64,000 bases of DNA from Sphingomonas sp. (GTDB lineage: Bacteria > Pseudomonadota > Alphaproteobacteria > Sphingomonadales > Sphingomonadaceae), in assembly GCF_019746015.1 (NCBI RefSeq), contig NZ_JAIESM010000053.1, positions 1 through 64,000 of the forward strand, written 5' to 3'. Position numbers and translations under genes: made by a program. Of the stretch, positions 28,712-39,918 are shown in pieces. The stretch's first letter is position 1. Every line of letters begins with the position of its first letter. Under the pieces are notes generated by a model that worked only from the letters and a program-made list of their open reading frames with translations, was not told where the DNA came from and searched no databases.

Positions 28712-29980
28712 TTAGGCTGGCCTTGGTGCTTCCTCGCCCGGCGTTTCCAGCGTGCCCTCCCATTTGGCGATGATCGCGGTGGCAACCGCATTGCCCACCA
28801 CGTTCGTTGCAGAGCGCCCCATATCGAGGAAATGGTCAACCGCCAGGATCAGCAGCAGCCCGGCCTCGGGAATCTTGAACAGCGGCAGTGTGGCCGCCAC
28901 CACCACAAGGCTGGCGCGCGGCACGCCGGCAATGCCCTTCGACGTCACCATCAGCACCAGCAGCATGGTGATCTGGGCGCTGAGCGACAGATGGATGCCA
29001 TAGGCCTGCGCCACGAACAGCGAGGCAAAGGTCATGTACATCATCGACCCGTCGAGATTGAACGAATAGCCGAGTGGCAGCATGAAGCTGGCGATCTTGG
29101 GCGGCACGCCGAACTTCTCCAGCGCTTCCAGCGTGCGCGGATAGGCGGCCTCCGACGATGCGGTCGAAAAGGCCAGGATCAGCGGATCGCGCACCACCCG
29201 CACCAGCGGCACGATGCGGCTGCCCAGAAACACAAAGCCGATGCCGGCCAGCAGCGCCCACAGGATGATCAGCGCCAGATAGAAGCTGAGCATGAAATAG
29301 CCCAGGTCGCCAATCACTTCCGGCCCGCGTTCGGCCAGGCTGTTGGCAACGGCGGCAAACACCGCGACGGGCGCGAACAGCATCACATAATTGGTGATCC
29401 GCAGCATCACCGCCGCCAGCGCTTCGGCCGCATCGACCAGCGGCTGCGCCTGCTTGCCGATGGCGGTGATGGCGACGCCGGCAAAGATCGAAAAGACGAC
29501 GATCTGGATGATCTCGTTCTTCGCCATCGCGTCGATGATCGAGGAGGGCACGACGTGGGTGATGAAGTCCTTCAGGTTGAAGGCCGCCTTGTCGATGCCG
29601 CTCGCCTCGGCTGCCGCCGGCAAAGCGAGGCCCAGCCCGACGCCGGGCTGCAGCACATGCACCAGCACCATGCCAAGCGTCAGCGACAGCAGGCTGGCGC
29701 ACACGAACCAGCCCAGCGCGCGCAGGCCGATGCGCCCCAGCGCGCTGGTATCGCCCATATGGGCGATGCCGACGACGAGAGTGGAGAGCACCAGCGGCGC
29801 GATGATCATCTTGATCAGCCGCAGGAACAGCGTGGTGATGATCGGAAAAACCTGTGCCACCCCTTTCAGCGTTTCCGCGGTCGCCGGATCGGCCGCTAGG
29901 ATCGCCGCATGCAGTGCCCAGCCGGTCACCAGGCCAAGCCCCAGACCGATCATGATGTAGAAAGTCAGCTTGCGGCCCAT
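28712..29980 (-). CDS. Dicarboxylate/amino acid:cation symporter (DAACS)
   Basis: STASSEAAYPRTLEALEKFGVPPKIASFMLPLGYSFNLDGSMMYMTFASLFVAQ; start refined to MGRKLTFYIMIG within the longer ORF. Confidence 0.93.
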   Translation of the reverse strand: MGRKLTFYIMIGLGLGLVTGWALHAAILAADPATAETLKGVAQVFPIITTLFLRLIKMIIAPLVLSTLVVGIAHMGDTSALGRIGLRALGWFVCASLLSLTLGMVLVHVLQPGVGLGLALPAAAEASGIDKAAFNLKDFITHVVPSSIIDAMAKNEIIQIVVFSIFAGVAITAIGKQAQPLVDAAEALAAVMLRITNYVMLFAPVAVFAAVANSLAERGPEVIGDLGYFMLSFYLALIILWALLAGIGFVFLGSRIVPLVRVVRDPLILAFSTASSEAAYPRTLEALEKFGVPPKIASFMLPLGYSFNLDGSMMYMTFASLFVAQAYGIHLSLSAQITMLLVLMVTSKGIAGVPRASLVVVAATLPLFKIPEAGLLLILAVDHFLDMGRSATNVVGNAVATAIIAKWEGTLETPGEEAPRPA

Positions 29981-30088
29981 CGCGCCTTGTTTTCCTTTGT
30001 TTGCCGGCGGCCAGTCCAAGGGGATTGCCGCGCCCGGGTCAAGCACCCTATCGCTTGGCGCGCGACAGCAGCTACGAAAGGGGCAGAA

Positions 30089-31333
30089 ATGAAGATGCAC
30101 CGCCGCGCCGTGATTGCCGGGGCGCTCACGCTTCCGCTGTGGCATGCGGTGGTGCGCGCCGCCGAGCCGGATCTGGCGACGCTGGCGCCGATGACGGGTG
30201 ACGTGGTGCCGATCACCCCGGCCGAGCGCGCGGGCCGGATCGCACGCGCGCAGGCGCTGATGCGCGCGGCCGGCATCGGCGCGGTGCTGATCGAACCCGG
30301 GGCGAGCCTGATCTACTTCACCGGCGTCGAATGGAGCCGTAGCGAGCGGATCACCGCCGCCGTGCTGCCGGTGGAGGGCGAGCCGCTGGTGGTGACGCCA
30401 TTCTTTGAAGAACCCTCCGTCCGTCAGACGCTGGCGGTGCCCGCTGAGGTGCGGGTGTGGCAGGAGGATGAAAGCCCGCTGAAGCTGATCGCCGACTGGC
30501 TGAAGGAGCGCCGGCTGAAGGGCAAGCTGGCGATCGAGGAAACCGCGCGCTTCTTTGCGGCGGATGGCGTCGCGCGGCTGGTGCCCGATATGCCGGTGGT
30601 CTCCGCCAATCCGGTGGTGCGCGGCTGCCGGATGATCAAGAGCGCGGCCGAGATCGCGCTGATGCAGAAGGCCGCCGACATCACCATGGCGGCCTATCGC
30701 TGGACGCATCCGCGCATCGAGCCGGGCATGACGCCGGCGCAGATCGGCGCGCTGATGAATGCCGCGACCGCGAAACTGGGCGGCCGCCCGGGCTTTGCGC
30801 TGGTGCTGATCGGCGAGGCAGCCGCCTATCCGCATGGCAGCCGCGCGCCGCAGCGGGTAGCGCCGGGCGAGATCGTGCTGATGGACTGTGGCTGCACCGT
30901 GGAGGGCTATCAGTCCGACATTTCGCGCACCTTCGTCTTCGGTGCCGCGAGCGCCGAGCAGCGCCGCGTGTGGAACCAGGTGCGCGACGGCCAGCACATC
31001 GCGATGCGCGCGGCCCAACCCGGCGCGGCGGCGGGCAGCGTGGATGATGCGGTGCGCCGCGCCTATCAGGATTGGGGCTATGGCCCTGGCTATCGCCTGC
31101 CGGGCCTCTCGCACCGCACCGGCCATGGCATCGGGCTGGACGGGCATGAACCGGTCAATCTGGTCCATGGCGAGGCAACGCCGCTTGCCCCCGGCATGTG
31201 TTTTTCGAACGAACCCGGGCTTTACCTGCCGGGCAAGTTCGGCGTGCGGCTGGAAGATTGCTTCTACATGACGGCGGCTGGCCCCCGCTGGTTCAGCACG
31301 CCGCCCGCGACGCTCGACAGCCCGATCGGCTGA
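30089..31333 (+). CDS. M24 family peptidase (Xaa-Pro aminopeptidase-like), Tat signal
   Basis: HGSRAPQRVAPGEIVLMDCGCTVEGYQSDISRTF, HRTGHGIGLDGHEP, NEPGLYLPGKFGVRLEDC; MKMHRRAVIAGA start. Confidence 0.9.
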   Translation: MKMHRRAVIAGALTLPLWHAVVRAAEPDLATLAPMTGDVVPITPAERAGRIARAQALMRAAGIGAVLIEPGASLIYFTGVEWSRSERITAAVLPVEGEPLVVTPFFEEPSVRQTLAVPAEVRVWQEDESPLKLIADWLKERRLKGKLAIEETARFFAADGVARLVPDMPVVSANPVVRGCRMIKSAAEIALMQKAADITMAAYRWTHPRIEPGMTPAQIGALMNAATAKLGGRPGFALVLIGEAAAYPHGSRAPQRVAPGEIVLMDCGCTVEGYQSDISRTFVFGAASAEQRRVWNQVRDGQHIAMRAAQPGAAAGSVDDAVRRAYQDWGYGPGYRLPGLSHRTGHGIGLDGHEPVNLVHGEATPLAPGMCFSNEPGLYLPGKFGVRLEDCFYMTAAGPRWFSTPPATLDSPIG

Positions 31334-31434
31334 GTCGCGGCCGGTATAATTACCGCCATCCCGATTAAGCGCTTGGCACGAAACGATACATTATTGTTGA
31401 ACGGCAATAGAGGCGGGGCATAACGGTCAGCACT

Positions 31435-31902
31435 GTGGATGAAGCTAACGCAAAGCGGTCGACGCCGGCATCGAGGCAGCCGCAGGCCGTGGCCCGCGCG
31501 CAGTCGTTGCTGGTCGATCTGACCCAGAGCCACCAATGGATGCGCGAGGCGATCGAAATGGTCGAGCTGGCGCTAAGTGAATCGAGCCCTGCGCTCGATC
31601 TTACCATACGCAATCGCTGGCAGTTGAGCCGGATCGAGCGCAAACGCCGCGCGATCGTTGACGCAGTGATCGAGGCGCTGCCGCCTGACCCGGCGGGAGC
31701 GGTCGACGCGCTTGCCCAGCAGCGCCGCGATACCGAGGCCTATCTGCGTGACTATGTCTGGAAATGGTCGCCCGAAGCGATGCAGGCTGACTGGGCGGGA
31801 TATCGCGCCGCCTTTGCTGACAAGCGCGCGCGGCTGGCGGCAATGACCGACCAGGAGCAGCAAGTGCTGGTGCCGCTACTGATGGAACAGGGAGCGCAGT
31901 GA
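31435..31902 (+). CDS. Hypothetical protein
   Basis: GTG-start 155-aa ORF with coding-like composition upstream of alaS. Confidence 0.5.
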   Translation: MDEANAKRSTPASRQPQAVARAQSLLVDLTQSHQWMREAIEMVELALSESSPALDLTIRNRWQLSRIERKRRAIVDAVIEALPPDPAGAVDALAQQRRDTEAYLRDYVWKWSPEAMQADWAGYRAAFADKRARLAAMTDQEQQVLVPLLMEQGAQ

Positions 31903-31948
31903 GCGCTTTTGCTTGAGCGCGGCGGCGACGCGCCCTAGATCAGCGCGC

Positions 31949-34609
31949 ATGACCTCGACCAACGACATTCGCCGCTCGTTCCTGGGCTATTTCGAAAGCC
32001 AGGGCCATGCCCGCGTCGCCTCCGCCCCGCTGGTGCCGCACAACGACCCGACGCTGATGTTCGTCAACGCCGGCATGGTGCCGTTCAAGAACGTGTTCAC
32101 CGGCCTGGAAACGCGGCCCTATGTGACGGCGGCCAGCGCGCAGAAATGCGTGCGCGCGGGCGGCAAACACAACGACCTGGACAATGTGGGTTATACCGCG
32201 CGGCACCACACTTTCTTTGAAATGCTGGGCAATTTTTCGTTCGGCGATTATTTCAAGGAACGCGCGATCAGCCTGGCGTGGAACCTCGTCACCCGCGAAT
32301 GGGGCATCGACCCCAACCGGCTGACGGTAACGGTCTATCACACCGACGACGAAGCCTTCGACCTGTGGCGCCGGATTGCCGGCCTGCCCGAGGCGCGTAT
32401 CATCCGCATCCCGACCAGCGACAATTTCTGGTCGATGGGCGATACCGGCCCATGCGGGCCGTGCTCGGAAATCTTCTATGACCATGGCGACCATATTCCC
32501 GGCGGCCCGCCCGGCAGCCCGGATGAGGATGGCGACCGTTTCGTTGAAATCTGGAACCTGGTGTTCATGCAGTTTGAGCAGGCGGCCGGGGGCGTACGCA
32601 CCCCGCTGCCCAGCCCCTCGATCGATACCGGCATGGGGATCGAGCGCGTGGCCGCCGTGCTGCAGGGCGTGCACGACAATTATGATACCGACACGTTCAA
32701 GGCGCTGATCGCCGCCTCCACCGCGCTCACTGCGACGCCCGCCGATGGTGCGGCGCGCGCCAGCCACCGGGTGATTGCCGACCATCTGCGCTCCACCTCT
32801 ATGCTGGTGGCGGATGGCGTGCTGCCGGCGAATGAAGGGCGCGGCTATGTGCTGCGGCGGATCATGCGGCGGGCAATGCGCCACGCCCATCTGCTGGGCG
32901 CGAAGGACCCGCTGATGCACCGGCTGGTGCCGGCGCTGGTCGCCGAAATGGGCGCTGCCTATCCCGAACTGGTGCGCGCGCAGCCGCTGATCGAGGCGAC
33001 GCTGGAGCAGGAGGAAACCCGCTTCCGCCAGACGCTGGACAAGGGGCTGAAGCTGCTCGACGAGGCGACCGCGACGCTGGCGGCCGGCGGCACGCTGCCC
33101 GGGGCGACCGCGTTCAAGCTCTACGACACCTATGGCTTTCCCTATGACCTGACCGAGGATGCGCTGCGCGCGCAGGGTTTTGCCGTGGACCGCGCCGGGT
33201 TCGACGCCGCGATGGCCGAGCAGAAGCGCGCCGCGCGGGCCGCATGGAAAGGGTCGGGCGAAAAGGCGTCGGACGATGTGTGGTTCGACATTGCCGAGGA
33301 GTTCGGCGGCACCGAATTCACCGGCTATACCGCCGATGCGGGCGAGGGGCAGGTGGTTGCCCTCGTCAAGGGCGGTGCGCGCGTCGATGCGGCAGCGGCC
33401 GGCGATACGGTGGCGATCCTAACCAACCAGACGCCCTTTTATGCCGAAAGCGGCGGCCAGATGGGCGATGCCGGCCGGATCGGCGGCGATGCGGGCCTTG
33501 CCGCGCGGGTTGACGATACCGCCAAGGCACTCGGCCGGTTGCACGTCCATCATGCTGTGGTCGAGGCGGGCGGCGTGAAGCTGGGTGACACGGTGCATCT
33601 GGCGATCGACACCGCGCGCCGCGCGCAGGTGCGGGCCAACCATTCGGCGACGCACCTGCTGCATGCCGCCCTGCGGACCCGGCTGGGCACCCATGTGACG
33701 CAGAAAGGGAGCCTCGTCGCGCCCGACCGGCTGCGCTTCGACTTTTCGCATCCCAAGCCGGTGGCGCCCGAGGAAATCGCGCTCATTGAGGCAGACGTCA
33801 ATCGCCAGATCCGGGGCAATGCGGCGGTTTCCACCCGGCTGATGACGCCCGACGACGCGATTGCCGCCGGCGCGATGGCGCTGTTCGGCGAGAAATATGG
33901 CGATGAGGTGCGCGTGCTGAGCATGGGGCATGAGGATGACCATGCCTATTCGGTGGAACTGTGCGGCGGCACGCATGTGGGCGCGCTGGGCGATATCGCG
34001 CTGTTCAAGATCATTGCCGAGGGCGCGGTTTCGAGCGGCATCCGGCGGATCGAGGCGCTGACCGGAGAGGCGGCGCGGCTGTGGCTTGCCGATCGCGACG
34101 AGCGGCTGCGCGAGGCGGCCGGCGTACTGCGCGCAGCACCCGATGAGGTGCCCGCCCGCGTTGCCGCGCTGGTGGAGGAGCGCCGCCGGCTGGAGCGCGA
34201 GCTGGCCGAGGCGAAAAAGGCGCTGGCGCTGGGCGGCGGCGCGGGCGCGGCGCCCGCCGGGCCGGATCAGGTGGCGGGCATCGCCTTTCTGGGCCAGGTG
34301 GTCGACGGGCTGGACCCCAAGGGCCTGCGCGGTGCGGTGGATGAGATGAAGGCGCGGCTGGGATCGGGCATCGCCATGATCGTGGCGGTCAATGACGGCC
34401 GCGCCTCGGTCGCGGTCGGCGTGACCGACGATCTGACGGCCGCGCACAACGCGGTGACCCTGCTCAAGGCAGCGGTCGCAGCGCTCGGCGGCCAGGGCGG
34501 CGGTGGCCGGCCCGACATGGCGCAGGGCGGCGGGCCGGACGGGGCAAAGGGCGCCGAAGCGATTGCCGCCGTCAAGGCAGTGCTCGCCGGCGAGACGGTC
34601 GGGGCCTGA
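31949..34609 (+). CDS. alaS: Alanine--tRNA ligase
   Basis: [75 protein letters not shown]. Confidence 0.97.
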   Translation: MTSTNDIRRSFLGYFESQGHARVASAPLVPHNDPTLMFVNAGMVPFKNVFTGLETRPYVTAASAQKCVRAGGKHNDLDNVGYTARHHTFFEMLGNFSFGDYFKERAISLAWNLVTREWGIDPNRLTVTVYHTDDEAFDLWRRIAGLPEARIIRIPTSDNFWSMGDTGPCGPCSEIFYDHGDHIPGGPPGSPDEDGDRFVEIWNLVFMQFEQAAGGVRTPLPSPSIDTGMGIERVAAVLQGVHDNYDTDTFKALIAASTALTATPADGAARASHRVIADHLRSTSMLVADGVLPANEGRGYVLRRIMRRAMRHAHLLGAKDPLMHRLVPALVAEMGAAYPELVRAQPLIEATLEQEETRFRQTLDKGLKLLDEATATLAAGGTLPGATAFKLYDTYGFPYDLTEDALRAQGFAVDRAGFDAAMAEQKRAARAAWKGSGEKASDDVWFDIAEEFGGTEFTGYTADAGEGQVVALVKGGARVDAAAAGDTVAILTNQTPFYAESGGQMGDAGRIGGDAGLAARVDDTAKALGRLHVHHAVVEAGGVKLGDTVHLAIDTARRAQVRANHSATHLLHAALRTRLGTHVTQKGSLVAPDRLRFDFSHPKPVAPEEIALIEADVNRQIRGNAAVSTRLMTPDDAIAAGAMALFGEKYGDEVRVLSMGHEDDHAYSVELCGGTHVGALGDIALFKIIAEGAVSSGIRRIEALTGEAARLWLADRDERLREAAGVLRAAPDEVPARVAALVEERRRLERELAEAKKALALGGGAGAAPAGPDQVAGIAFLGQVVDGLDPKGLRGAVDEMKARLGSGIAMIVAVNDGRASVAVGVTDDLTAAHNAVTLLKAAVAALGGQGGGGRPDMAQGGGPDGAKGAEAIAAVKAVLAGETVGA

Positions 34610-34628
34610 CGGCCCCGGCCCGCCAAGG

Positions 34629-35849
34629 TCAAGCCGCCATCGATCCCCGGGCGAGTTCGCACATCGACCAGATTTCGCTGAGCGCCGTCACCAACCGGTC
34701 GATATCGGCGTCGGAATGGACGGGCGAGGGGGTGATGCGCAGCCGCTCCGTCCCCACCGGCACCGTGGGGTAGTTGATCGGCTGCACATAGATGCCGTGA
34801 TGGTCGAGCAGCCAGTCGCTGATCATCTTGCACTTCTTGGCATCGCCAACCATCACCGGGATGATGTGGCTGGGGTTCTCCAGCGTCGGAATGCCGATCG
34901 CGTGCAGCCGCCGCCGCACCGTTGCCACGCGCTCCTGATGGCGGGCGCGTTCCATCTGGCTGGTCTTCAGATGGCGGATGCTGGCGGTGGCGCCGGCCGC
35001 GAGCGCGGGCGGCAGCGCGGTGGTGAAGATGAACCCGCTGGCAAAGCTGCGCACGAAATCGACGAGCGCCGCCGACCCGGTAATGTAACCGCCCATCACG
35101 CCGAACGCCTTGCCCAGCGTGCCCTCGATCACGTCGATCCGGTCCATCAGGCCGCGCGCCTCGGCCACGCCGCCGCCGCGCGGGCCGTAGAGGCCGACCG
35201 CGTGCACCTCGTCGATGTATGACAGCGCGCCGTGCTTCTCGCACACCTCGATGATTTCCTCGATCGGGGCGATGTCGCCGTCCATCGAGTAAACGCTTTC
35301 GAACGCGACCAGTTTGGCCCGGCCCGGCGCGATCGCCGCCAGCCGCCGGTCCAGATCCTCTGGGTCGTTATGGGCGAAGCGCTGGCATTCGGCGCGGCTG
35401 TGGCGAATGCCCTCGATCATCGAGGCATGGTTCAGCGCGTCGGACAGCACCACGCAATCGGGCAGCCTGGCCGCGAGCGTGGAGAGCGCCGCCCAGTTGG
35501 AGACATAGCCGCTGGTGAACAGCAGCGCCGCTTCCTTCTGGTGCAGGTCGGCAAGCTCGCGCTCCAGCTCGACATGCGCGTGGCAGGTGCCGGAGATGTT
35601 GCGCGTGCCGCCGGCCCCGGCGCCGCACTGGTCGATCACGTCGTGCATCGCAGTCGTCACCACCGGGTGCTGGCCCATGCCGAGATAGTCGTTGGAGCAC
35701 CACACGGTGACTTCGCCGACCCCGTCGCCCCGATAATGCGCAGCCTGGGGAAAGGCGCCCGCCTTGCGTTCCAGCTCGGCAAAGATGCGATAGCGGCCAT
35801 CGGCCTTCAGTGCATCCAGCTGGTCGGCAAAATATGCATCGTAGTTCAT
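34629..35849 (-). CDS. hemA: 5-aminolevulinate synthase (ALAS)
   Basis: [36 protein letters not shown]..., [47 protein letters not shown]. Confidence 0.95.
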   Translation of the reverse strand: MNYDAYFADQLDALKADGRYRIFAELERKAGAFPQAAHYRGDGVGEVTVWCSNDYLGMGQHPVVTTAMHDVIDQCGAGAGGTRNISGTCHAHVELERELADLHQKEAALLFTSGYVSNWAALSTLAARLPDCVVLSDALNHASMIEGIRHSRAECQRFAHNDPEDLDRRLAAIAPGRAKLVAFESVYSMDGDIAPIEEIIEVCEKHGALSYIDEVHAVGLYGPRGGGVAEARGLMDRIDVIEGTLGKAFGVMGGYITGSAALVDFVRSFASGFIFTTALPPALAAGATASIRHLKTSQMERARHQERVATVRRRLHAIGIPTLENPSHIIPVMVGDAKKCKMISDWLLDHHGIYVQPINYPTVPVGTERLRITPSPVHSDADIDRLVTALSEIWSMCELARGSMAA

Positions 35850-35854
35850 CGAGC

Positions 35855-36679
35855 TCACCTTTCGCTCTTCGGGGCGGTCTTCGCCGCGGGGGATGGGGCA
35901 GGAATCGCCTGAGGTGTTACGCGGCGCGGATCGCCCGCCCACAGCCACAGCGCGGCATCGCGAAGCGGCAGGACGAGCAACAGATGTTCGACCACGCCGA
36001 GGAAGGCGAGGCCGGCGAGCATCATCGCAGCGGCAGCGGTGCCGGGGGTCGCCGCGGTCGCCGCGGCATTCCACGCCAGCCAGGTGACCGCGCCGCCGCC
36101 CAGGATCGACAGCGGGAACAGCCAGTTGCACCGCGCCTTGCGGAAATAGCTTTTCAGATAGTCGAGATGGGGCGGAAACACCTCGTCCGACAGGCTCGGC
36201 ACGCCCAGGAACAGGTTCAGCTTGGCCGAGAGCCGCAGCACGAACAGCAGCGCAAAGGCGAGCGGCCCGGCCTGATTGGCCGCACCCCAGCACAAGGCGA
36301 ACAGCGCCAGCGCGGTCGCGGCCAGCGCGATTTCATGGTGGATCACCGTCTCGCTCGCCGCGCGGAACCGCGTCCAGCCGGAAAGCCCGGGCGGGCAGGG
36401 GGTGCGGCGCGGGCCGGCGACAAAGCCCATCAGGAACCCCATTTCATGCCAGCCCCACAGCGCGATCGCGCCGGCAAAGCTGGCATAGGCCGCCGCCGTG
36501 CTGCCGTCGCCGCGCAGCGCGACGATCGCCACCAGCGCCGCCAGCGCGACCAGCCCGGCCAGGCGGAAACTGGTCGCAAAGGTCGCGCGCGGCCGACTGT
36601 CGAGCCACACGATTGCCGCCGTGCCGAAGAACCAGCAGGCCAGCGCGAACAGCAGCGGCGGGACCGCGATGCTCACCAT
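35855..36679 (-). CDS. puhE: Putative photosynthetic complex assembly protein PuhE
   Basis: Membrane protein with [23 protein letters not shown] and [32 protein letters not shown]; position between acsF and hemA. Confidence 0.9.
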   Translation of the reverse strand: MVSIAVPPLLFALACWFFGTAAIVWLDSRPRATFATSFRLAGLVALAALVAIVALRGDGSTAAAYASFAGAIALWGWHEMGFLMGFVAGPRRTPCPPGLSGWTRFRAASETVIHHEIALAATALALFALCWGAANQAGPLAFALLFVLRLSAKLNLFLGVPSLSDEVFPPHLDYLKSYFRKARCNWLFPLSILGGGAVTWLAWNAAATAATPGTAAAAMMLAGLAFLGVVEHLLLVLPLRDAALWLWAGDPRRVTPQAIPAPSPAAKTAPKSER

Positions 36680-37740
36680 GCGGGTTGCAGACGAACGGTT
36701 GCGGGAAGCGCATTGCTTTCGGACGGCACGAACATCAGCCGCAGGAAGCTGACCCCGGCCGCCACTGCCAGCGCGTTCTTCTTCGCCCAGCCGATCACGC
36801 CGCCCTGCGCCTTGGCCGCGTCCATCGCCTCGCAAATGCGCCGCAGCCGCTCCATCCCGCGCCGGAAGGCGGGGTTGTCGATATCCAGCGTCAGCGGGAA
36901 GACCTGCCGGCTAATCTGCGAGCAGGTGTTGAACACGCGATAGTCATAATCGGTCGGTGCCATGCCGAGTGCGGCGTGGAAGGACGGCCGGTTGTGGTCG
37001 CGCACATACATGGTCGCATAGACCGAGAGCAGGAAGAACTTGATCCACAGCCGGTTATGGCCCTTCAGCAGCTCGGGCTGGTTGCGCATCAGCAGCGCGA
37101 ACGCCTCGCCATGGCGGAACTCGTCATTGCACCATTCCTCGAACCATTCGAAGATCGGGTGGAAGCGCAGCTCCGGGTGGCGCGCCAGATGGCGATAGAT
37201 GGTGATGTAGCGCGAATACCCTATCTTTTCAGACAGATAGACCGCGTAGAAGATGAATTTCGGCTGGAAATAAGTGTATTTCTTGGTCTTGGTGAGGAAG
37301 GCTAGGTTCACGCCGATCCCGGCATCTTTCAGCGTGTCGTTGATGAAGCCGGCATGGCGGCTTTCGTCGCGGCTCATCAGCCTGAACAGCTGCTTGATGT
37401 CCGGGTTCTTCACCCGCTTGGCGATTTCGGCATAGAGGATGCAGCCGGAAAATTCGGCCGTCATCGAACTCACCAGAAAGTCGACAAACTCGGCGCGCAG
37501 ATTGTCGGGCAGGCTTTCAATGACGCCGTCGAACTTCTCGGTGCGGCGGAAGTGGCGCTTGTTCGGGTCGGCTTCCATTTCGGCGATCAGCGCGTCCCAT
37601 TCGCGGCGCACGCTCGACACGTCGATCCGGTCCAGCGCGTCGAAATCGGTGGTGTAGAAGCGCGGCGTCAGCATCGTGTCCTGCTGCGCAACCTTCAGCG
37701 CGTCTTCGCCGGTTTCGATAACGGGTGCCGTGGTGCTCAT
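36673..37740 (-). CDS. acsF: Magnesium-protoporphyrin IX monomethyl ester (oxidative) cyclase, aerobic
   Basis: Di-iron motifs RDESRHAGF and [36 protein letters not shown]-terminus. Confidence 0.96.
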   Translation of the reverse strand: MSTTAPVIETGEDALKVAQQDTMLTPRFYTTDFDALDRIDVSSVRREWDALIAEMEADPNKRHFRRTEKFDGVIESLPDNLRAEFVDFLVSSMTAEFSGCILYAEIAKRVKNPDIKQLFRLMSRDESRHAGFINDTLKDAGIGVNLAFLTKTKKYTYFQPKFIFYAVYLSEKIGYSRYITIYRHLARHPELRFHPIFEWFEEWCNDEFRHGEAFALLMRNQPELLKGHNRLWIKFFLLSVYATMYVRDHNRPSFHAALGMAPTDYDYRVFNTCSQISRQVFPLTLDIDNPAFRRGMERLRRICEAMDAAKAQGGVIGWAKKNALAVAAGVSFLRLMFVPSESNALPATVRLQPAW

Positions 37741-38033
37741 GCAATCCTCCCGGGCGTAAAGCTGACTTCGTACAATTCACTCATTTCGAAATGGGCGGTG
37801 AACTTGGTCCACAGCCGCTCGATCAGGCCGGCGCGTTCGACCACGGCCATCCGCTCGATGACCGCGCGCTGGCCGAAGCGGACGGTGATCGGCTCACCCT
37901 GCACGCAGACCCGGTCGCCGGCAGTAATCGGCACATTGCCGGCCAGCTCGACATGGGCGTGGCATGCAGTGTCGCTATTGTCGATCTCGATCCGGCACGG
38001 CGTTTCGAACCGGGTGCGGCGCAGCAAGGTCAT
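37737..38033 (-). CDS. Conserved-looking photosynthesis-cluster hypothetical protein (98 aa) between puhC and acsF
   Basis: 4-bp overlaps with both neighbours; [69 protein letters not shown]... Confidence 0.8.
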   Translation of the reverse strand: MTLLRRTRFETPCRIEIDNSDTACHAHVELAGNVPITAGDRVCVQGEPITVRFGQRAVIERMAVVERAGLIERLWTKFTAHFEMSELYEVSFTPGRIA

Positions 38034-38506
38034 TTGTTCTCCTGCCTGTTCAGCAAGTTGATGAAGGCATCGCGGTTGGTGACGCCAAAGGCGCCCAGCT
38101 CCACCGTGCGGCCGGTGGCGCTGTCGGTCAGCGTCAGCTGCCCGTCCTGCCACAGCGACAGCGTGAAGGGCTGGTCGCCGCCCAGGCCGCGCAGCCGCCG
38201 GTCGCGGGCAAAGCCGCGCAGTACGCCGCGGATGAAGCCGCTATTCGTGCCGGGGGCGATCGTCTGCGCAATCGCACCGGTGCTGCGGTCGGCAATCACC
38301 ACCGCGCCATCGGCGCGATCAACGAAGGTCAGGCTGCGCTGGCTGACGAGCCCGGCATGATCGGCTTCGCGCACGGCCGCCGGTTGGGCGGCGGGCGGCA
38401 GGCCGATCAGCCGGGCGATGCTGGTCGCCGTCAGCGCGGTAATGACCAGCGCCGCCGAGATGATCAGCGCGCCCCGGGGCAGCTGTTCGGCGTGGCTGTG
38501 GCTCAT
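38030..38506 (-). CDS. puhC: Photosynthetic complex assembly protein PuhC
   Basis: Single N-terminal TM; LTFVDRADGAVVIADRSTGAIAQTIAPGTNSGFIRGVLRGFARDRRLRG; gene order. Confidence 0.9.
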   Translation of the reverse strand: MSHSHAEQLPRGALIISAALVITALTATSIARLIGLPPAAQPAAVREADHAGLVSQRSLTFVDRADGAVVIADRSTGAIAQTIAPGTNSGFIRGVLRGFARDRRLRGLGGDQPFTLSLWQDGQLTLTDSATGRTVELGAFGVTNRDAFINLLNRQENK

Positions 38507-39126
38507 GCCGCCACCGCCTGTCCGCCGACCAGCACCGGCCCCGCCGTCGCGCCGGCGGGCACCACGCCGCCGCCCTGCGCCGCCTGGATCGTCCGCGCGA
38601 TAAGGGCGCCGGCCCGCTCAACCTCGGGCAGTGCGCGCAGCATCGGCTGCGGCGTCGCATAGTGCCACGCACGGGCATGCGGCCAGAGCGCGGCATAGCC
38701 CAGCCGCTGGCGCCCGGTGAGCTTCACGATCAGGTCACCAGTGCCCCGCGCGCGGCGGCGCAGATCGACCGAGCCAATCGCGCCGAGCGGCAGGTTGATG
38801 CACTTGGGCAGCGCCATGCCGATGCGCAGCACAATCCGCTTGTTGGTCAGCGTGTAATAGGTCGTGCGCGCGCAGACCCAGGCCAGCAGATACAGGATCC
38901 CGACCCCTGCCACTCCCGCGGTCGCCGTCATCAGCGCGCCCTGCGCGGTGCCGGCAATCGCCGCCCACAGCGTCAGCACCGCGAAGTAGACGGCGACGGC
39001 GCCGGTGTGGAACGCGGTGCGCGCCAGCACCTGCCAGTCGGGGCGCCCCTGCCACAGGATGCGCTCCCCTGGCGGCAGCAGCCCCGGCAGGCCGGGGATC
39101 GGCTCATTCTCATACTCAGTGATCAT
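38503..39126 (-). CDS. puhB: Photosynthetic complex assembly protein PuhB (PH-domain membrane protein)
   Basis: LPPGERILWQGRPDWQVLARTAFH, TYYTLTNKRIVLRIGMALPKCINLPL; adjacent to puhA. Confidence 0.93.
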   Translation of the reverse strand: MITEYENEPIPGLPGLLPPGERILWQGRPDWQVLARTAFHTGAVAVYFAVLTLWAAIAGTAQGALMTATAGVAGVGILYLLAWVCARTTYYTLTNKRIVLRIGMALPKCINLPLGAIGSVDLRRRARGTGDLIVKLTGRQRLGYAALWPHARAWHYATPQPMLRALPEVERAGALIARTIQAAQGGGVVPAGATAGPVLVGGQAVAA

Positions 39127-39893
39127 ATCAGCGGCTCCGCCCGTTCCGGTGTCGCGTAGAGGAAGCCGCCGCCATAATAGGCCTGGACGCGTTCTTCCTC
39201 GTACAGCGTGATGACGCCGCTGCCCTCGATCGCGGGGACATTGGCGAATTGGGCCGCCGTGACCGCGGTCACCGTCACCTGGCTGCGCGACCGACTGATG
39301 CTGGCCATGAACATCGGCGTCAGCACGCGGCGACCGCCATCAATCTCCACCTCCAGATAGCGGATCAGCCGGTCGGCCTTGTCGATCCACAGGTCGGTCA
39401 CCACGCCGGCCTTGCGGCCGTCTGCGGCGACCACGGCATAGCCGCGCGGGTCGGCATCGCGCCGCTCGACGGTGAAGTCGCCGGCGGTGCTGATCGGCAC
39501 GATGCGCGGATGGCCTTCCCAGTCGACGTCAGGCCGCTTGGCACGCTGAGCATAGGCAGCCGGGCCGATGCCATCGACCAGCGGATCCCCGGTCGGCACC
39601 AGGCCAGAGCCCGGCGATGCATCCCAGCGCCGCGCGGCGATGGCCACCGGTTCGCGGTCCTTGGTCGGTGTGGTCACGGTGCCATGGCCGAAGGGCAGCT
39701 TGAAGCTCTTGGGCGGCGCCATCAGGAACGCCGAGCCATAGCTTTCGGGCGCGCCAGACACATTGTCTTCCAGCGGATAGCCTTCGCGCCGGTCCTCGCG
39801 GCGCAGATAGATGATCAACCCAAGGAAGAAGAGGAAAAAGGCGTCGAGCACCAACAGTGCGACGTCGATGTGTTGGGTGAGCTGCAAGTTCAT
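39123..39893 (-). CDS. puhA: Photosynthetic reaction centre H subunit
   Basis: HIDVALLVLDAFFLFFLGLIIYLRREDRREGYPLE, PRC-barrel region VVTDLWIDKADRLIRYLEVEI. Confidence 0.97.
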   Translation of the reverse strand: MNLQLTQHIDVALLVLDAFFLFFLGLIIYLRREDRREGYPLEDNVSGAPESYGSAFLMAPPKSFKLPFGHGTVTTPTKDREPVAIAARRWDASPGSGLVPTGDPLVDGIGPAAYAQRAKRPDVDWEGHPRIVPISTAGDFTVERRDADPRGYAVVAADGRKAGVVTDLWIDKADRLIRYLEVEIDGGRRVLTPMFMASISRSRSQVTVTAVTAAQFANVPAIEGSGVITLYEEERVQAYYGGGFLYATPERAEPLI

Positions 39894-39918
39894 AACCCTA
39901 TCCTTCTCGGTAGTCTCG

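Noticed and set aside
28712-31168. Full-length 818-aa minus ORF
   Set aside because: Only the C-terminal part (28712..29980) is a DAACS transporter; the upstream extension is antisense to the M24 peptidase and non-homologous in appearance.
34601-34616. GGGGCC-TGAC-GGCCCC hairpin spanning the alaS stop codon
   Set aside because: Short GC dyad without T-tract; expected by chance in this composition and not clearly a terminator, though it may contribute to termination between convergent alaS and hemA.
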